In this document: piece after piece, positions 10,692 through 20,930 of the stretch
How the letters are laid out: each line of letters starts with the position of its first letter
How positions within the stretch are numbered: the first letter of the stretch is position 1
NCBI GenBank assembly: GCA_014281115.1
Contig: JACONQ010000014.1
Location: 868,001 to 932,000, forward strand
Length of the DNA: 64,000 nt
Direction of reading: 5' to 3'
From: Laburnicola sp. R22_1
Lineage: Eukaryota; Ascomycota; Dothideomycetes; Pleosporales; Didymosphaeriaceae
Made by a program: the position numbers and the translations under genes
The notes under the pieces: generated by a model
Database searches by the model: none
Told to the model about the DNA's origin: nothing
What the model saw: the letters and a program-made list of their open reading frames with translations, nothing else

Positions 10692-12562
10692 ACGTACTTT
10701 GCACTCGAGTCGATTATTCCATTAAGTCGATCACTTTGCCAAGACCCCACCAAAACGTACTATTAGCAATAGTACAACGCGATGCCTTAACCACACAACA
10801 AACCACTAGCGTTAAAAGAAGCGCGTATATAGCTTGCGATCCAGGCTATTAAACAAGACGCGATACTCTCTTAGCGACGCGCTGCAGCCCTCTATAACGT
10901 CTCTCAAAGTACACTTAGCAACTAACGCGCTAGAAAGACGTTTAGACGCAACTACGCACCTAATAAAATAAGACTTACTATAAGAGAGGAGTAGGTGATT
11001 GTGCAGCATATACTCAACCTAGACGCGTAAGGATTTCTGCCCCGGCTTGATGCTATAAAAGATATGGCCGATTCTTTACTGGCTGCACGCCACTACAAGC
11101 TAGTTGGCCAGAGGTGGCCTTATGACTTTGTTAAGCGCTAGCCAAAGCTTCAAGTTAAGTTTAATTAAAAGTACGACTACAAGAGAGCCCTCTAGGAGGA
11201 TTCTAAGGTGATACGAGGCTGGTTTCGGCTTGTGGAGAATATGAAGGCCAAGTATGGTATCCTGGATAAGGACACCTACAATTTCGACGAGTCTGGCTTT
11301 ATAATAGGCATAATATTGACTAGAGCGGTAGTTACAGGCTCTAAGCGTCGAGGACGGCTAAAGCAGGTGCAGCAGGGCAATAGGGAGTGGACAACAGTTA
11401 TCTAAGGCATTAACGTAATGGGGTGGTGGATCCCACCCTTTATTATCTTCGGGGGCAAGCACTACCTCTCCGCCTGGTATAAGGAGAAGGATCTACCTTA
11501 TGATTGGGTTATTGCAGTCTCTGAGAACGGCTAGACGATAAATGAGCTTGGTCTGCAATGGCTAAAGCACTTTGATAAGCATACAAAGAGGCGTACTACT
11601 AGTGGAGCACGTTTGCTTATTATTAATGGCCACGAAAGTTATAACTCGCTCGAATTCTAGGATTACTGTAAAAAGAGTAATATTATTACTCTCTGTATGC
11701 CTCCACATTCGTCGCACCTCTTGCAGCCACTTGACGTGGGTTGTTTTGCGCCGTTAAAGAAGGCGTATGGGCGCCAAGCCGAGAATCTAATGCGCAACCA
11801 CATCACGCACATTACTAAAATCGAGTTCCTACCTTGCTTTATTGCTGCTTTTAAGGCTTTAATTACTAAAAGTAATATCAAAGGAGGCTTTCGAGGTGCT
11901 GGCCTAGTGCCCCACAACCCAGAAGTTGTGATATCGCAGCTTGACGTCCGCCTGCGTACGCCTCCACTTTGTACTATTCGCGATAGTATATGGGAGTCGC
12001 AAACTCCGCGAAATAGTACAGAACTTGGGTCGCAATCGACGCTAGTTAAGCAGAGGATTCAAAGGCATGTAGATAGTTCCCCAACTTATATGGTTGAGGC
12101 GGTGGAAAAGCTCGTTAAAGGCGCCGAGCTAATAGGGCATTCTTTGGTGTTGATGACCAAACGCAACGCCGAACTTCAAGCTACTAATGAGGCCGCTACG
12201 CGACGTAAATCGCATAAAAGAAAGCGAGTACAGCGTGAAGGAGTCCTTACAGCTGAAGAGGGCCAGCGGCTGGCCACTCTAAAGGAGTTTGGGGCGCGCA
12301 GTGATGGGCAAAAGGCGAAGAAGAGGGTGCGCGCTGATGGAGGCGAATCTGCTTAACGGCGCTGTGGACGCTGCGGCAAGCCCGGGCATAACAAAACAAC
12401 CTGTAGGCAGCCTGTAGAAGTAGATTCTAAATAGATTGGCCTATTTAGACTATCGAAAATAGTTCGTGTTGACTCTGTACTATCGTGAATAGTACAGAAC
12501 TTGGTGGGGTCTTGGCAAAATGATCGACTCGATGGAATGATCGACTCGAGTGCAAAGTACGT
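10692..12562 (+). mobile_element. Fot1/pogo-type DNA transposon, copy 1, 1871 bp
   Basis: Inverted terminal repeats begin acgtactttgcactcgag and the element ends in the reverse complement; similarity runs inward about 60 bp to cttggcaaa/tttgccaag. The TA target duplication is at 10690-10691 and 12563-12564. It encodes one transposase-like frame with a DDE core and a C-terminal zinc knuckle, typical of fungal Fot1-like elements. A second, far more mutated copy lies at 17630-19506 in the opposite orientation. It is inserted in the G2 tandem array. Confidence 0.93.
10782..12434 (+). pseudogene. Fot1-like transposase with DDE domain and zinc knuckle, 13 in-frame stops
   Basis: Cut-and-paste transposase acting on the element's terminal repeats. 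From the ATG at 10782 the frame never shifts, but 13 stops precede 12357, all TAA or TAG, as expected from CAA, CAG and TGG codons. Visible parts: N-terminal helix-turn-helix (SQRRAA-like, YNVSQSTL); a Tc5-type DNA-binding stretch around 11050-11190; first catalytic Asp in NFDESGF (about 11280); second motif INGHESYNS (about 11624), where the usual Asp is Asn; third Asp in PLDVGCF (about 11730). A basic C-terminal segment follows, then the knuckle CGRCGKPGHNKTTC at 12363-12404, beyond the TAA at 12354. Two long open pieces remain (11208-11405 and 11697-12356). Inactive. Confidence 0.9.
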
Positions 12563-12625
12563 TAGGTTAGACTAGAAGTTTATTAGTTACTTTAGTGCTA
12601 GATAGTATTATTATACTACGCTAAG
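12563..12625 (+). repeat. 84-bp tandem array of G2, last part
   Basis: Continues the array after the Fot1 copy: gttactttagtgctag at 12586 keeps the 84-bp phase once both insertions and their duplicated targets are removed (16 + 47 + 21 bp). Copy 2 of G2 has a related array at the matching place (54829-55400). Confidence 0.8.
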
Positions 12626-14139
12626 GCCTACTTAGAGAGGTTGCTTACCTAGTTAGGTAGGAAGTTCCTATAATATAAATAACAATTACTAAATAATAAC
12701 TACTACGCTATACCCTATAGAGCTAACTTACCTAATAACTATCTTTTAGTGCTATTATAGCAAGGACATAAGGCATAGAGCTAGGGGAATTAGAGCTAGG
12801 CTATAGAGGTAATATAGATGTTAAAGTTTTATATATTTTATTTTACACATTATTTTTTAACTAATCTTTTTTTAGCTTAAACTATACACTAGCTTATATA
12901 CTATATAAGACCTACTATCTTAGGTCTATTTACTACACCCTTTCTATAATCCCTACTTTACTTAATCTTATTACTACCTACACTATAGTAAGCTATTGCC
13001 TTTTAATTTAGAAGACTTCTAGAATATTCCTTATATTCTCTCTACCTCTAGATAGTTCTAGAATTAATAATATAGAGGTAGATGTTTGCCTACACCCTAC
13101 TAATAATAGTCTATATAATACTTACCTTAAGAAGATTTCTCTATTTAATTCTACTAGTAAGCTGTTATTTATTTAGCGTAGAAAGTAACTAATAGCTACT
13201 TTCTAAATAACTAGTTGCTTTGCCCCTAGCCTTATAAAGAAAAAGAGCATTATTAAACTACTAAAAAAGGTCTATTCTAAAGAAACTCTTTATAATATAT
13301 AGTATAATTACTATATTACTACACTTAAAATAGACTAGCTAAGTAATAAATGTTTAATAGTAGACTTTAAGTAGCTTACGCACTAAGGCAAAGCTAAACT
13401 TAAAGCTATTAGTAAGTATAAAATATTTATAGAAAAATTTAAGTTAGACTAATTAATCTAGTATAGCTTAGAAATAAGATAGTTACTTGTCAACTATTAG
13501 CTTTAGGCTTAATATTGCTTTTTTAAGGCCTATTTTTAAAAATAGTATTAGATTTAGTAACTAGGGCTATTATAAAGTCTAAAGAAGACTCTAAATAAAA
13601 AGTTTTTATTTAGGCTTTATGCAAGCGTACTAATATATTTAAATAAGCTTTTACTATACTTAAGGTAATAATACCTTATACTATAGTATACATAGTTTTA
13701 GAAGATTCCTACTCCTAGCCTAATATTACTAATTAAGTAGCTATTAGATAAGACTTATTTAACTCTAAGAAGGTTTTCTTCTTTATTAAAAATAGTTATA
13801 ATTTGCAGCACCGCACTTAAGTTTTCTTAAAACCCTCTAGTTTAAGAACACCTAATCTACTATATAGTTTATACTGCCCTTAGGTAGCTAAGTAAAGCTT
13901 ATTCTATCTAGCCACGCCCTAACGTATACTATAATATCTGCCCTAGCTTATAGTGCCTACTTTATAATATAATAACACCTTTTACTACTTTTTAGTTCTA
14001 GAATATATATAAACTAAGCTTGCTAATAGCGCCTAGATTAATATACCCTAGAGTAGACATGCTTTAGCTACTCTATTTAGTATATCTAAGCTAAAATACT
14101 TTATAAAGCTACCTAATATTAATAAGTACTATAAAAAAG
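12626..14139 (+). other. G2 copy 1, leader and upstream gag region, no clear product
   Basis: TA-rich sequence matching 53345-54830 on the other strand. Plus-strand frames are broken throughout by TAA and TAG. It could encode the amino-terminal part of gag, but I recognise no domain. Confidence 0.5.
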
Positions 14140-15440
14140 ATTAACCTAGCCCTAGTATTAAAGATTAGCTAGAGGATATGCGTAATAAGATTTAAATAAA
14201 CATCGACTATTACTAAGGTAATAATAATAAGAAAGATTAAAATAACCTTATAGAAACTATCCTTAGCTACCTTAAAGGCGCGCCTTAAAAGGTAGCGCAA
14301 AATTAGTATTAAATAAATTAGGCTTTTTATGAAAATTATAGACCTAAAGCACTTTTTAAATTTCTAAAAAAGACTTACTATAATCTCTTTACTTCCTAAT
14401 AGGTATATAAGAAGTTTTATAAGCTTTTTCTCTCTAATAAAATAAACGCCTAGATATTCTTATAGGCTTTAAAGAGCTTAGCTAGAAAAGGTAGACTAGA
14501 TATAAAGACCCAGAAGGATAAATTATAACTTAAATTAACTAGAAGTCTTAAGTTAATACTCTAGTAAGAGATAGAAGACTTTACTATTAACTACCTAGTA
14601 ATTAAATACTAAATCACTATAGCTAGCTGTACTCTTTAAAATAATAATATAATAACCCCTTTCTAGGCATATATAAGAACTTTTTTCTAGGTATTACCCT
14701 TTAGATTATAGCTCTTATACGCGGCCCCTACTAAATTAGCACCCTACTCTAGACCTACTGTTAATAATTAATCTACTATTTTCTTTTTTACCCTTTATAA
14801 TTAGACTAGAGTATAGTATATTTAAAAATATGCCTATTTCAAGTATAGCAAAGTAGGAAATAAATACTTACGCTACTGCCTCTACACTAAAAAGATAGCT
14901 ATATAAGCAATTATAAATATAGTAAATAATTTAGATTTAAATAAACTTAGTATTACCTACTACTCTAAGTTAGAGCTAGGTAATTTATTAAATAATAAGG
15001 CTTTAAATATATACTACTAGACTACCTAAATTTAGTAGCTTATATAGGGGCTACTAAACTAATTAACTTAAATAAACTATAGTTCTAATTATAAAACGCA
15101 GATGGTAAGCTAAAATTATTACCTATAGATAGTAAGATAGTAAGAGTTCCTAAGCTATTTAGAGGCCCTTACGTAGTCCTACTAGTATAAATTATATTCT
15201 AAGAATTAGCTTTTAGGTTATAAGCCTTAATAGACACTAGTGCTAGTGCTTATAACCTTATTACTTTAAGATATATAAAGGTAGTATAAAAATAGCTTAA
15301 AGCTAAACTCCTTTGCCTAAAGATACTAATTCTCCTTAATAACTTTATAGAAAAGAGAAGTATAAAAGTATACCTATTTTATAGCCTAGCTTAATATTAA
15401 TAGATATAGCTTTACTATATAGTTTATTTTTTATAATATA
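14140..15440 (+). pseudogene. G2 copy 1 gag, zinc knuckle and protease remnant
   Basis: Reading TAA and TAG as former Gln or Trp codons, 14140-14660 gives a Ty3/gypsy-type capsid region (PKALFKFLKKTYYNLFTS, then a helical stretch around KSLARKGRLDIKTQ). A degraded knuckle (YFKYSKVGNKYLRYC, about 14840-14885) has two metal ligands turned into Tyr and His turned into Asn. A retropepsin-like active site, LIDTSASAYNLIT, has its Asp codon at 15233-15235, with Gly changed to Ser. The same order appears in G2 copy 2. The coding sequence is cut at 15440 by an 828-bp insertion. No reverse transcriptase follows. Confidence 0.65.
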
Positions 15441-16268
15441 GGGGGACGATAACTAGGAGAATCTTGCGAATCTACGCGACGCTCTCGCCACACTAAAGCT
15501 TGTTAATAAAGACCTTATTGTTCTTCTTTTGCGTCCCCTATTATATTCTATTACTAATAAGGAGCAATTATATCTACTAGAACGAAAATTTAACCTTATA
15601 GTCCTTTGCGAACTAGATAAGCTGCCAACCTAATTAGTACACTAGGACTGCCTTATAGATAGTTAAGTACACCTACCCCTCGCGCTAGATAAGCATCTAA
15701 TAGACAGAATAGAACTCTAGCGTAGTTACTTTAATAGCAGTAGCGGGCATCTTTAGCGTATACTTTTTAGTAATAGTAAGTACTTCTTTAGAAACAATAT
15801 TAATGCCTAGAAGGATAGTAGGGCGTAAAGAGATAGTGGAAGATTTATTAAGAATAACCTTAATGTGGCAATAGAGCAACAAATATATATCTAGTATATA
15901 TTACTCTTATTCTACTTACAAAGTAGTACGTACCTATTAATATATTAATTTATGTTATTTATAATAATCTAGATAGTAGTTTATAACTTAGGATAGTAGA
16001 GAAAGAGTAAATAACTATAGCGTGGCTATACTAAAGTTTTATCCCTCCCCTAAAGTTCTAAGTAGCCTCTTTATAAAAACTTTGCATGTGAGAACTGTGC
16101 GCGCTAAGACTACTAAGCTCGCTTAGCAGTTTAAACGCGCTTTTTTTATAATTACTACCTTTTTTACGCTCTTTTTAATTACTAAGCAGGGGGCTCTGCT
16201 TTTTTTATTATGTTATTTAAGATAAAAGCCTTTGTCGTGCTACTCCTAGGTAGTTAATTTAACGCCAC
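15441..16268. mobile_element. R3-family repeat insertion in G2, flanked by a 9-bp duplication
   Basis: The flanks read ATAATATAG on both sides (15433-15441 and 16269-16277). G2 copy 2 has an uninterrupted site of the form ttttttataaaatagagaac, so this 828-bp block is an insertion. Part of it recurs at 61365-62230. Both strands have a frame broken only by TAA or TAG: plus strand ENLANLRDALATLKLVNK near 15450-15510, and minus strand 15697-15882, 61 codons open. I cannot tell which is real and recognise no domain. Class unknown: an 8- or 9-bp duplication fits hAT or Mutator-like DNA elements, but a target-primed element is also possible. Confidence 0.6.
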
Positions 16269-16352
16269 ATAATATAGGGAACTACAATCTTATTATTAGT
16301 AGGAAATTTTTAAAGTAAGCTAATTGTCTAGTTAATACTTAGGACTACTACT

Positions 16353-16778
16353 TATTAGGATCCAATATAATATAGGATAGGGCACTAATACTTATAGCTA
16401 CTAAAAGCCTAGTGTACTATAGGCTAAGACGTTATGTAACTTAGGTTATGGATTCTAGGGTTATTAGCGTCCCAGGGAGTCTTATTAGATATGGAATTCT
16501 AGGGCTTTTAGGACTAATAGGACTTATAGGATTCTAGGACATAGCTAAGTATATAGGAATATAAGTATCTCTCTTAATACTTATATTTAACCTATTTATT
16601 AATCTATTATTTAGATTATAAACTTAGGCCTTTATTAATTTATTACTCTTATAATTTTTAATACTAACGCCCCTTTAACTTATATAAGTAGTTAAGACCC
16701 CTTATCCTTATTAAGACGCTCCTGCCTAAGAACTAACCCTTAACCCTTTAGGACTAGCTACTCTAATTAGTCTTAATA
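16353..16778 (+). repeat. 5' LTR of G1
   Basis: 426 bp. It matches the three pieces of the 3' LTR in order, which shows that the 3' LTR was whole before elements C and D arrived. Confidence 0.87.
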
Positions 16779-16809
16779 TTTTAAATACCCTTAATATAAG
16801 CAACTTTAA

Positions 16810-17097
16810 TGGTTGTAGCGTTGTACTAGTTGCGACGCCAGCGCTATTATTTTATCTTCCCTCCTTCTAACTCCGAACTAGTACGGCGATGTGGCCTTAC
16901 CTATAGTTTTGCATATGGATTTTTTTTAGTTAAAGTAGGCGCGCCAAGTCTACTAAACTCGCTTAGCTCGCTTATAACGCGCTAACTTCTTTTTATTAAC
17001 ACCTTAAAACGCTTTTCTGTATATATAATAGCAGGAGGGATATCTGCTATTATTATAATACTTTTATTAGAAACCCCTTAGCCGCAAAAAAAAAACT
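16810..17097 (+). mobile_element. Poly(A)-ended insertion (R3-a) in the G1 leader
   Basis: A 288-bp block ends gccgc followed by a run of ten A and ct. It is flanked by a 14-bp direct repeat, ataagcaactttaa (16796-16809) and ataagtaactttaa (17098-17111), with one transition. A poly(A) end plus a long target duplication is the pattern left by target-primed (LINE/SINE) insertion. Its 3' half matches 56840-57105 and the reverse complement of 40797-41080, which also end in A-runs. It is probably a 5'-truncated copy. No coding potential assigned. Confidence 0.7.
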
Positions 17098-17629
17098 ATA
17101 AGTAACTTTAAGCATCTTACTCTGCTAAATAACACCTATAATAAGACTAGCAAACTAGATCTATATAATAGCACCTAAGATAAACTAGAAGTATAGATTC
17201 TATAACTTAACCTCTACTTCTATATCCTTAACTAAGGAAAGACAGACAACAAAGAGACTCTAGATAAGAAAAAGATGATCTTTGCTACTATATATATGCG
17301 AGGCTAAGTCGCTAATTAGATTTAACCATACCTAGGACTATATCTAGCTAGATAAAACATTAAAGGAGATAACACTAATTAAGTTATTAAGGACTATACT
17401 AACTTTAAAGTCTAACTCTAATAACTCTTTAGAATTACTAATAGGGTACCCCTAGTTAAATAAGCTATCTAAACCCTTAAATAAACTAAGTCTGCTACTA
17501 AGTATACTGCTAAGTTTAAGTACTATGCAACGCAAGTTAAGTAGAAGAATAAAGCTCTAATAGTTATATATAAGTAAGGATTAAAGCAATCTATACGCGA
17601 GAAATTACTACATAATAAAGTAGCTATTA

Positions 17630-19506
17630 ATATACTTTACACTCGAGTCGATTATTCCATCGAGTTAATTACTTTGCCAAGACTCCACTAAGTTCTATAC
17701 TATTTACAATAGTATAGAGTTAACACAAACTATTTTTAATAGTCTAAATAGGCTAATCTATTTAGAATCTACTTCTATAGGCTGCCTACAAGTTGTTTTA
17801 TTATGCCTAGGCTTGCCGCAGCGTCCACAGCACCGTTAAGCAGATTCGCCTCTATTAGCGCGCACTTTCTTCTTCGCCTTTTGCCTATTACTGCGCGTCC
17901 TAAACTCCTTTAGAGTGGCTAGCCGCTAGCCCTCTTTAGCTGTAAGGACTCTTTTACGCTATACTCGCTTTCTTTTATACAATTTATATCGCGTGGCGGC
18001 CTTATTAGTAGCTTAAAGTTCGGCGTTACATTTAGTTATTAACACTAAAGAATGCTCTACTAGTATTAGCTTAGCGCCTTTAACGAGCTTTTCCACCGCC
18101 TTAACTATATAAGTTAGGGAACTATCTACATACCTTTAAATTCTCTACTTAACTAGCGTTAATTGCGACCTAAGTTCTATACTATTTCGCGAAGTTTGCA
18201 ACTTCTATATACTATCGCGAATAGTATAAAGTGGAGGCGTACGCAGGCGGATGTTAAGCTGCGATATTATAACTTCTAGGTTGTGGGGCACTAGGCCAGC
18301 ACCTTAAAAGCCTCCTTTAATATTACTTTTAGTAATTAAAGCCTTAAAAGCAGCAATAAAGCAAAGCAGAAAGTTAATTTTAGTAACGTGCGTAATATAG
18401 TTGCGCATTAGATTCTTAGCTTATCGTCTATACGCCTTCTTTAATAGCGCAAAACAACCCATATTAAGTGGCTACAAGAGGTGCGACAAATATAGAGGCA
18501 TATAGAGAGTAATAATATTACTCTTTTTGTAGTAATCCTGAAATTTAAGCAAGTTGTGACTTTTATGGCTATTAATAATAAGCAAACGTGCTTTACTAGT
18601 AGTACGCCTCTTTATATACTTATTAAAGTACTTTAGCCATTATAGACTAAGCTTATTTATTGTCTAGCCGTTCTTAGAGACTGTAATAACCCAATTATAA
18701 GATAGATACTTCTCCTTATACTAGGCGGAGAGGTAGTGCTTAACCCTAAAGATAATAAAGGGTGGGATCCACTACCCTATTGCGTTAATGCCTTAGATGA
18801 CTATTATTCACTCTCTATTACCCTACTGCACCTACTTTGGCCATCCTTAACGCTTAGAGCCTATAGCTACTACTCTAGTTAATATTATGCCTATTATAAA
18901 GCCAGACTCGTCAAAATTGTAAGTGTCCTTATCTAGGATACTATACTTAGCCTTTATATTCTCTACAAGCTGGAACCAGCCTCGTATTACCTTAGAATCC
19001 TCCTAGATAGCTCTCTTATAGTCGTACTTTCGATTAAACTTAACTTAAAGCTTTAGCTAGCGCTTAACAAAGTTATAAGACTACCTCTAGCCAACTAGCT
19101 TATAGTAGCGTGCAGCTAGTAAAGAATCGGCCATATCTTTTATAGCATTAAGCTGGGGCGGAAATTCTCGCGCGTCTAGGTTAAGTATATGCTGCACAAT
19201 TATCTGCTCCTCTCTTATAGTAAGTCTTATTTTATTGGGTGCATAGTCGCGTCTAAACGTCTTTCTAGCACGTTAGTTGCTAAGTGTACTTTAAGAGACA
19301 TTATAGAGGGCTATAGCGCATTGCTAAGAAAGTGTCGCGTCTTATTTAATAGCCTAAATCGTAAGCTGTATACGCGCTTCTTTTAACGCTAGTGGTTTGT
19401 TATGTGGTTAAGGCATTACGTTGTACTATTACTAATAGTATGTTTTAGTGGGGTCTTGGCAAAGTAATTAACTTAATAGAATAATTAACTCGAGTGCAAA
19501 GTATAT
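17630..19506 (-). mobile_element. Fot1/pogo-type transposon, copy 2, 1877 bp, heavily mutated
   Basis: Reverse-oriented relative of 10692-12562 and almost the same length. The terminus atatactttacactcgag corresponds to acgtactttgcactcgag of copy 1 with C-to-T and G-to-A changes. The TA duplication is at 17628-17629 and 19507-19508. It is inserted in the gag frame of G1. Copy 1 and copy 2 differ at very many sites, which look almost entirely like transitions. Confidence 0.92.
17760..19420 (-). pseudogene. Fot1-like transposase relic in copy 2
   Basis: Minus-strand counterpart of the copy 1 transposase. The knuckle region is at about 17812-17860 and the basic C-terminal part at 17880-18010. 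The DDE region is at 18300-18930, and the helix-turn-helix start is near 19300-19400, where a 65-codon plus-strand shadow frame also exists. Stops are denser than in copy 1 and the catalytic motifs are hard to read. Inactive. Boundaries are inferred by alignment to copy 1. Confidence 0.8.
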
Positions 19507-20930
19507 TAATACCTTAGATAATTTATATAATAAATCTATTTAAATTAACACAGACTAGTATAAACTAAATTGCTAGCTATAATACAACTTTTACATAATA
19601 CTAAGCTATAGCAAAGTACCTATACACTATTAGATAGTACCTTAGCTATATAAAAGAGACCTCTATAGCTTCTAGCCTATAAAAGAAATTTAGTATAGTT
19701 GCACTATTAATAACCTAGAGAAAAGAAAGGATAAGGCGGCATATATATATTAAACTATAGACAAAGCAATATACTACTAAATAACTAAAATAAGTATATC
19801 TTTAGAAGATTCCGTAAGGAATACTAATCTAATAGGACTAAGACACGCACTTGTTTTATATATAGCAAACTAGGCTATATTACTAGAAACTGCAAATCTA
19901 AGAATAAAGTTATTAGGTAGTTAAACATACTATCTATTAAGAATATAGATGCAATTAATAAAGAATAGTAGGTAATAATCTCTATTAATAATCTTAGTAT
20001 TAGTAAAGCGGACTCTAAATAAGTAGACTCCCTAGACTTACAACTATATAAGAATACTAAAGAAGACTTAGATATAGAAGAAATTAAACTAATTTAATAA
20101 CTACTAACACTACACCCTTAGGCTAGATATAATAAAGATAACTCTATATTATTAAACTATATATAAAACTTAGTTAATAATACACTAAGCGTATAAGGAT
20201 TTCTAAAACCTTACTAACTAAGAAATAGAGATGTGCCGCATAGAGTAATTTATTATAGCTCTAGATGTGCCTAAATTATCTCTTAGGAGAATAGGAAATA
20301 AGCAGACTACAGATATAAATACTAGCCTAAGGATAAAATCTATCTAAATAAGAAGTCTAAATATAAACTAAAGTATAATCTAGACTATTATAACTCTATG
20401 TATAGATCTCTTAGATAGAGATACTATAAAAAGAATTAGTGCACTAACTACTAGAGTAAGAAATATAATAGCAGATTCCCACAAGTTAAGCAATACTATT
20501 ACTAGGAATAGTTTAATTATCCTATTACTTAATATAACACACACCTATAGGATAAATAAAGAACTAGATATTTCTTATAACTTAATAATACTAAGAGCTA
20601 GATGTGCTTAATACTTATAAATAGAAAATGCACGCAACTCTTTTAGTACACCTGTCTATATACTAGATACAAGGTATACTAAGTAGAGAAAGAAGCAAAT
20701 AGATTTAAATATAACCTAACTAAGTGGGCTATAATAATTAAACTTAAACTAATACTAGAGAATTAATATAGCAAAGCTTTCTATAACAAATAAGCTACAA
20801 CGCTACTAAAGGAAGAAGACAGAGCTAATAAAAAGAAAAAGCAATATTAAGCACAGAAGGTAAAAGAAAAATATAACTACCTTACCCTAAAGATGTGTAA
20901 TAACTACAATGTGTCTTTTTTAGACCTATA

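Larger units (their letters stand above)
17112..20930 (+). pseudogene. G1 gag polyprotein, split by a Fot1 copy
   Basis: Structural protein of a Ty3/gypsy element. With TAA and TAG read as lost Gln or Trp codons, 17112-17629 gives a Retrotrans_gag-like capsid domain (MIFATIYMRGQVAN, then YTAKFKYYATQVK). The frame resumes in phase at 19509 after the Fot1 insertion (VAIN joined to TLDNLYNKS), which confirms the join. A knuckle at 19852-19893 reads CFIYSKLGYITRNC, a CCHC motif with one Cys and the His changed to Tyr. A Gln-, Lys- and Cys-containing linker with no assigned domain fills 19950-20930. The start codon is not visible. Stops occur every few dozen codons. Confidence 0.75.
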
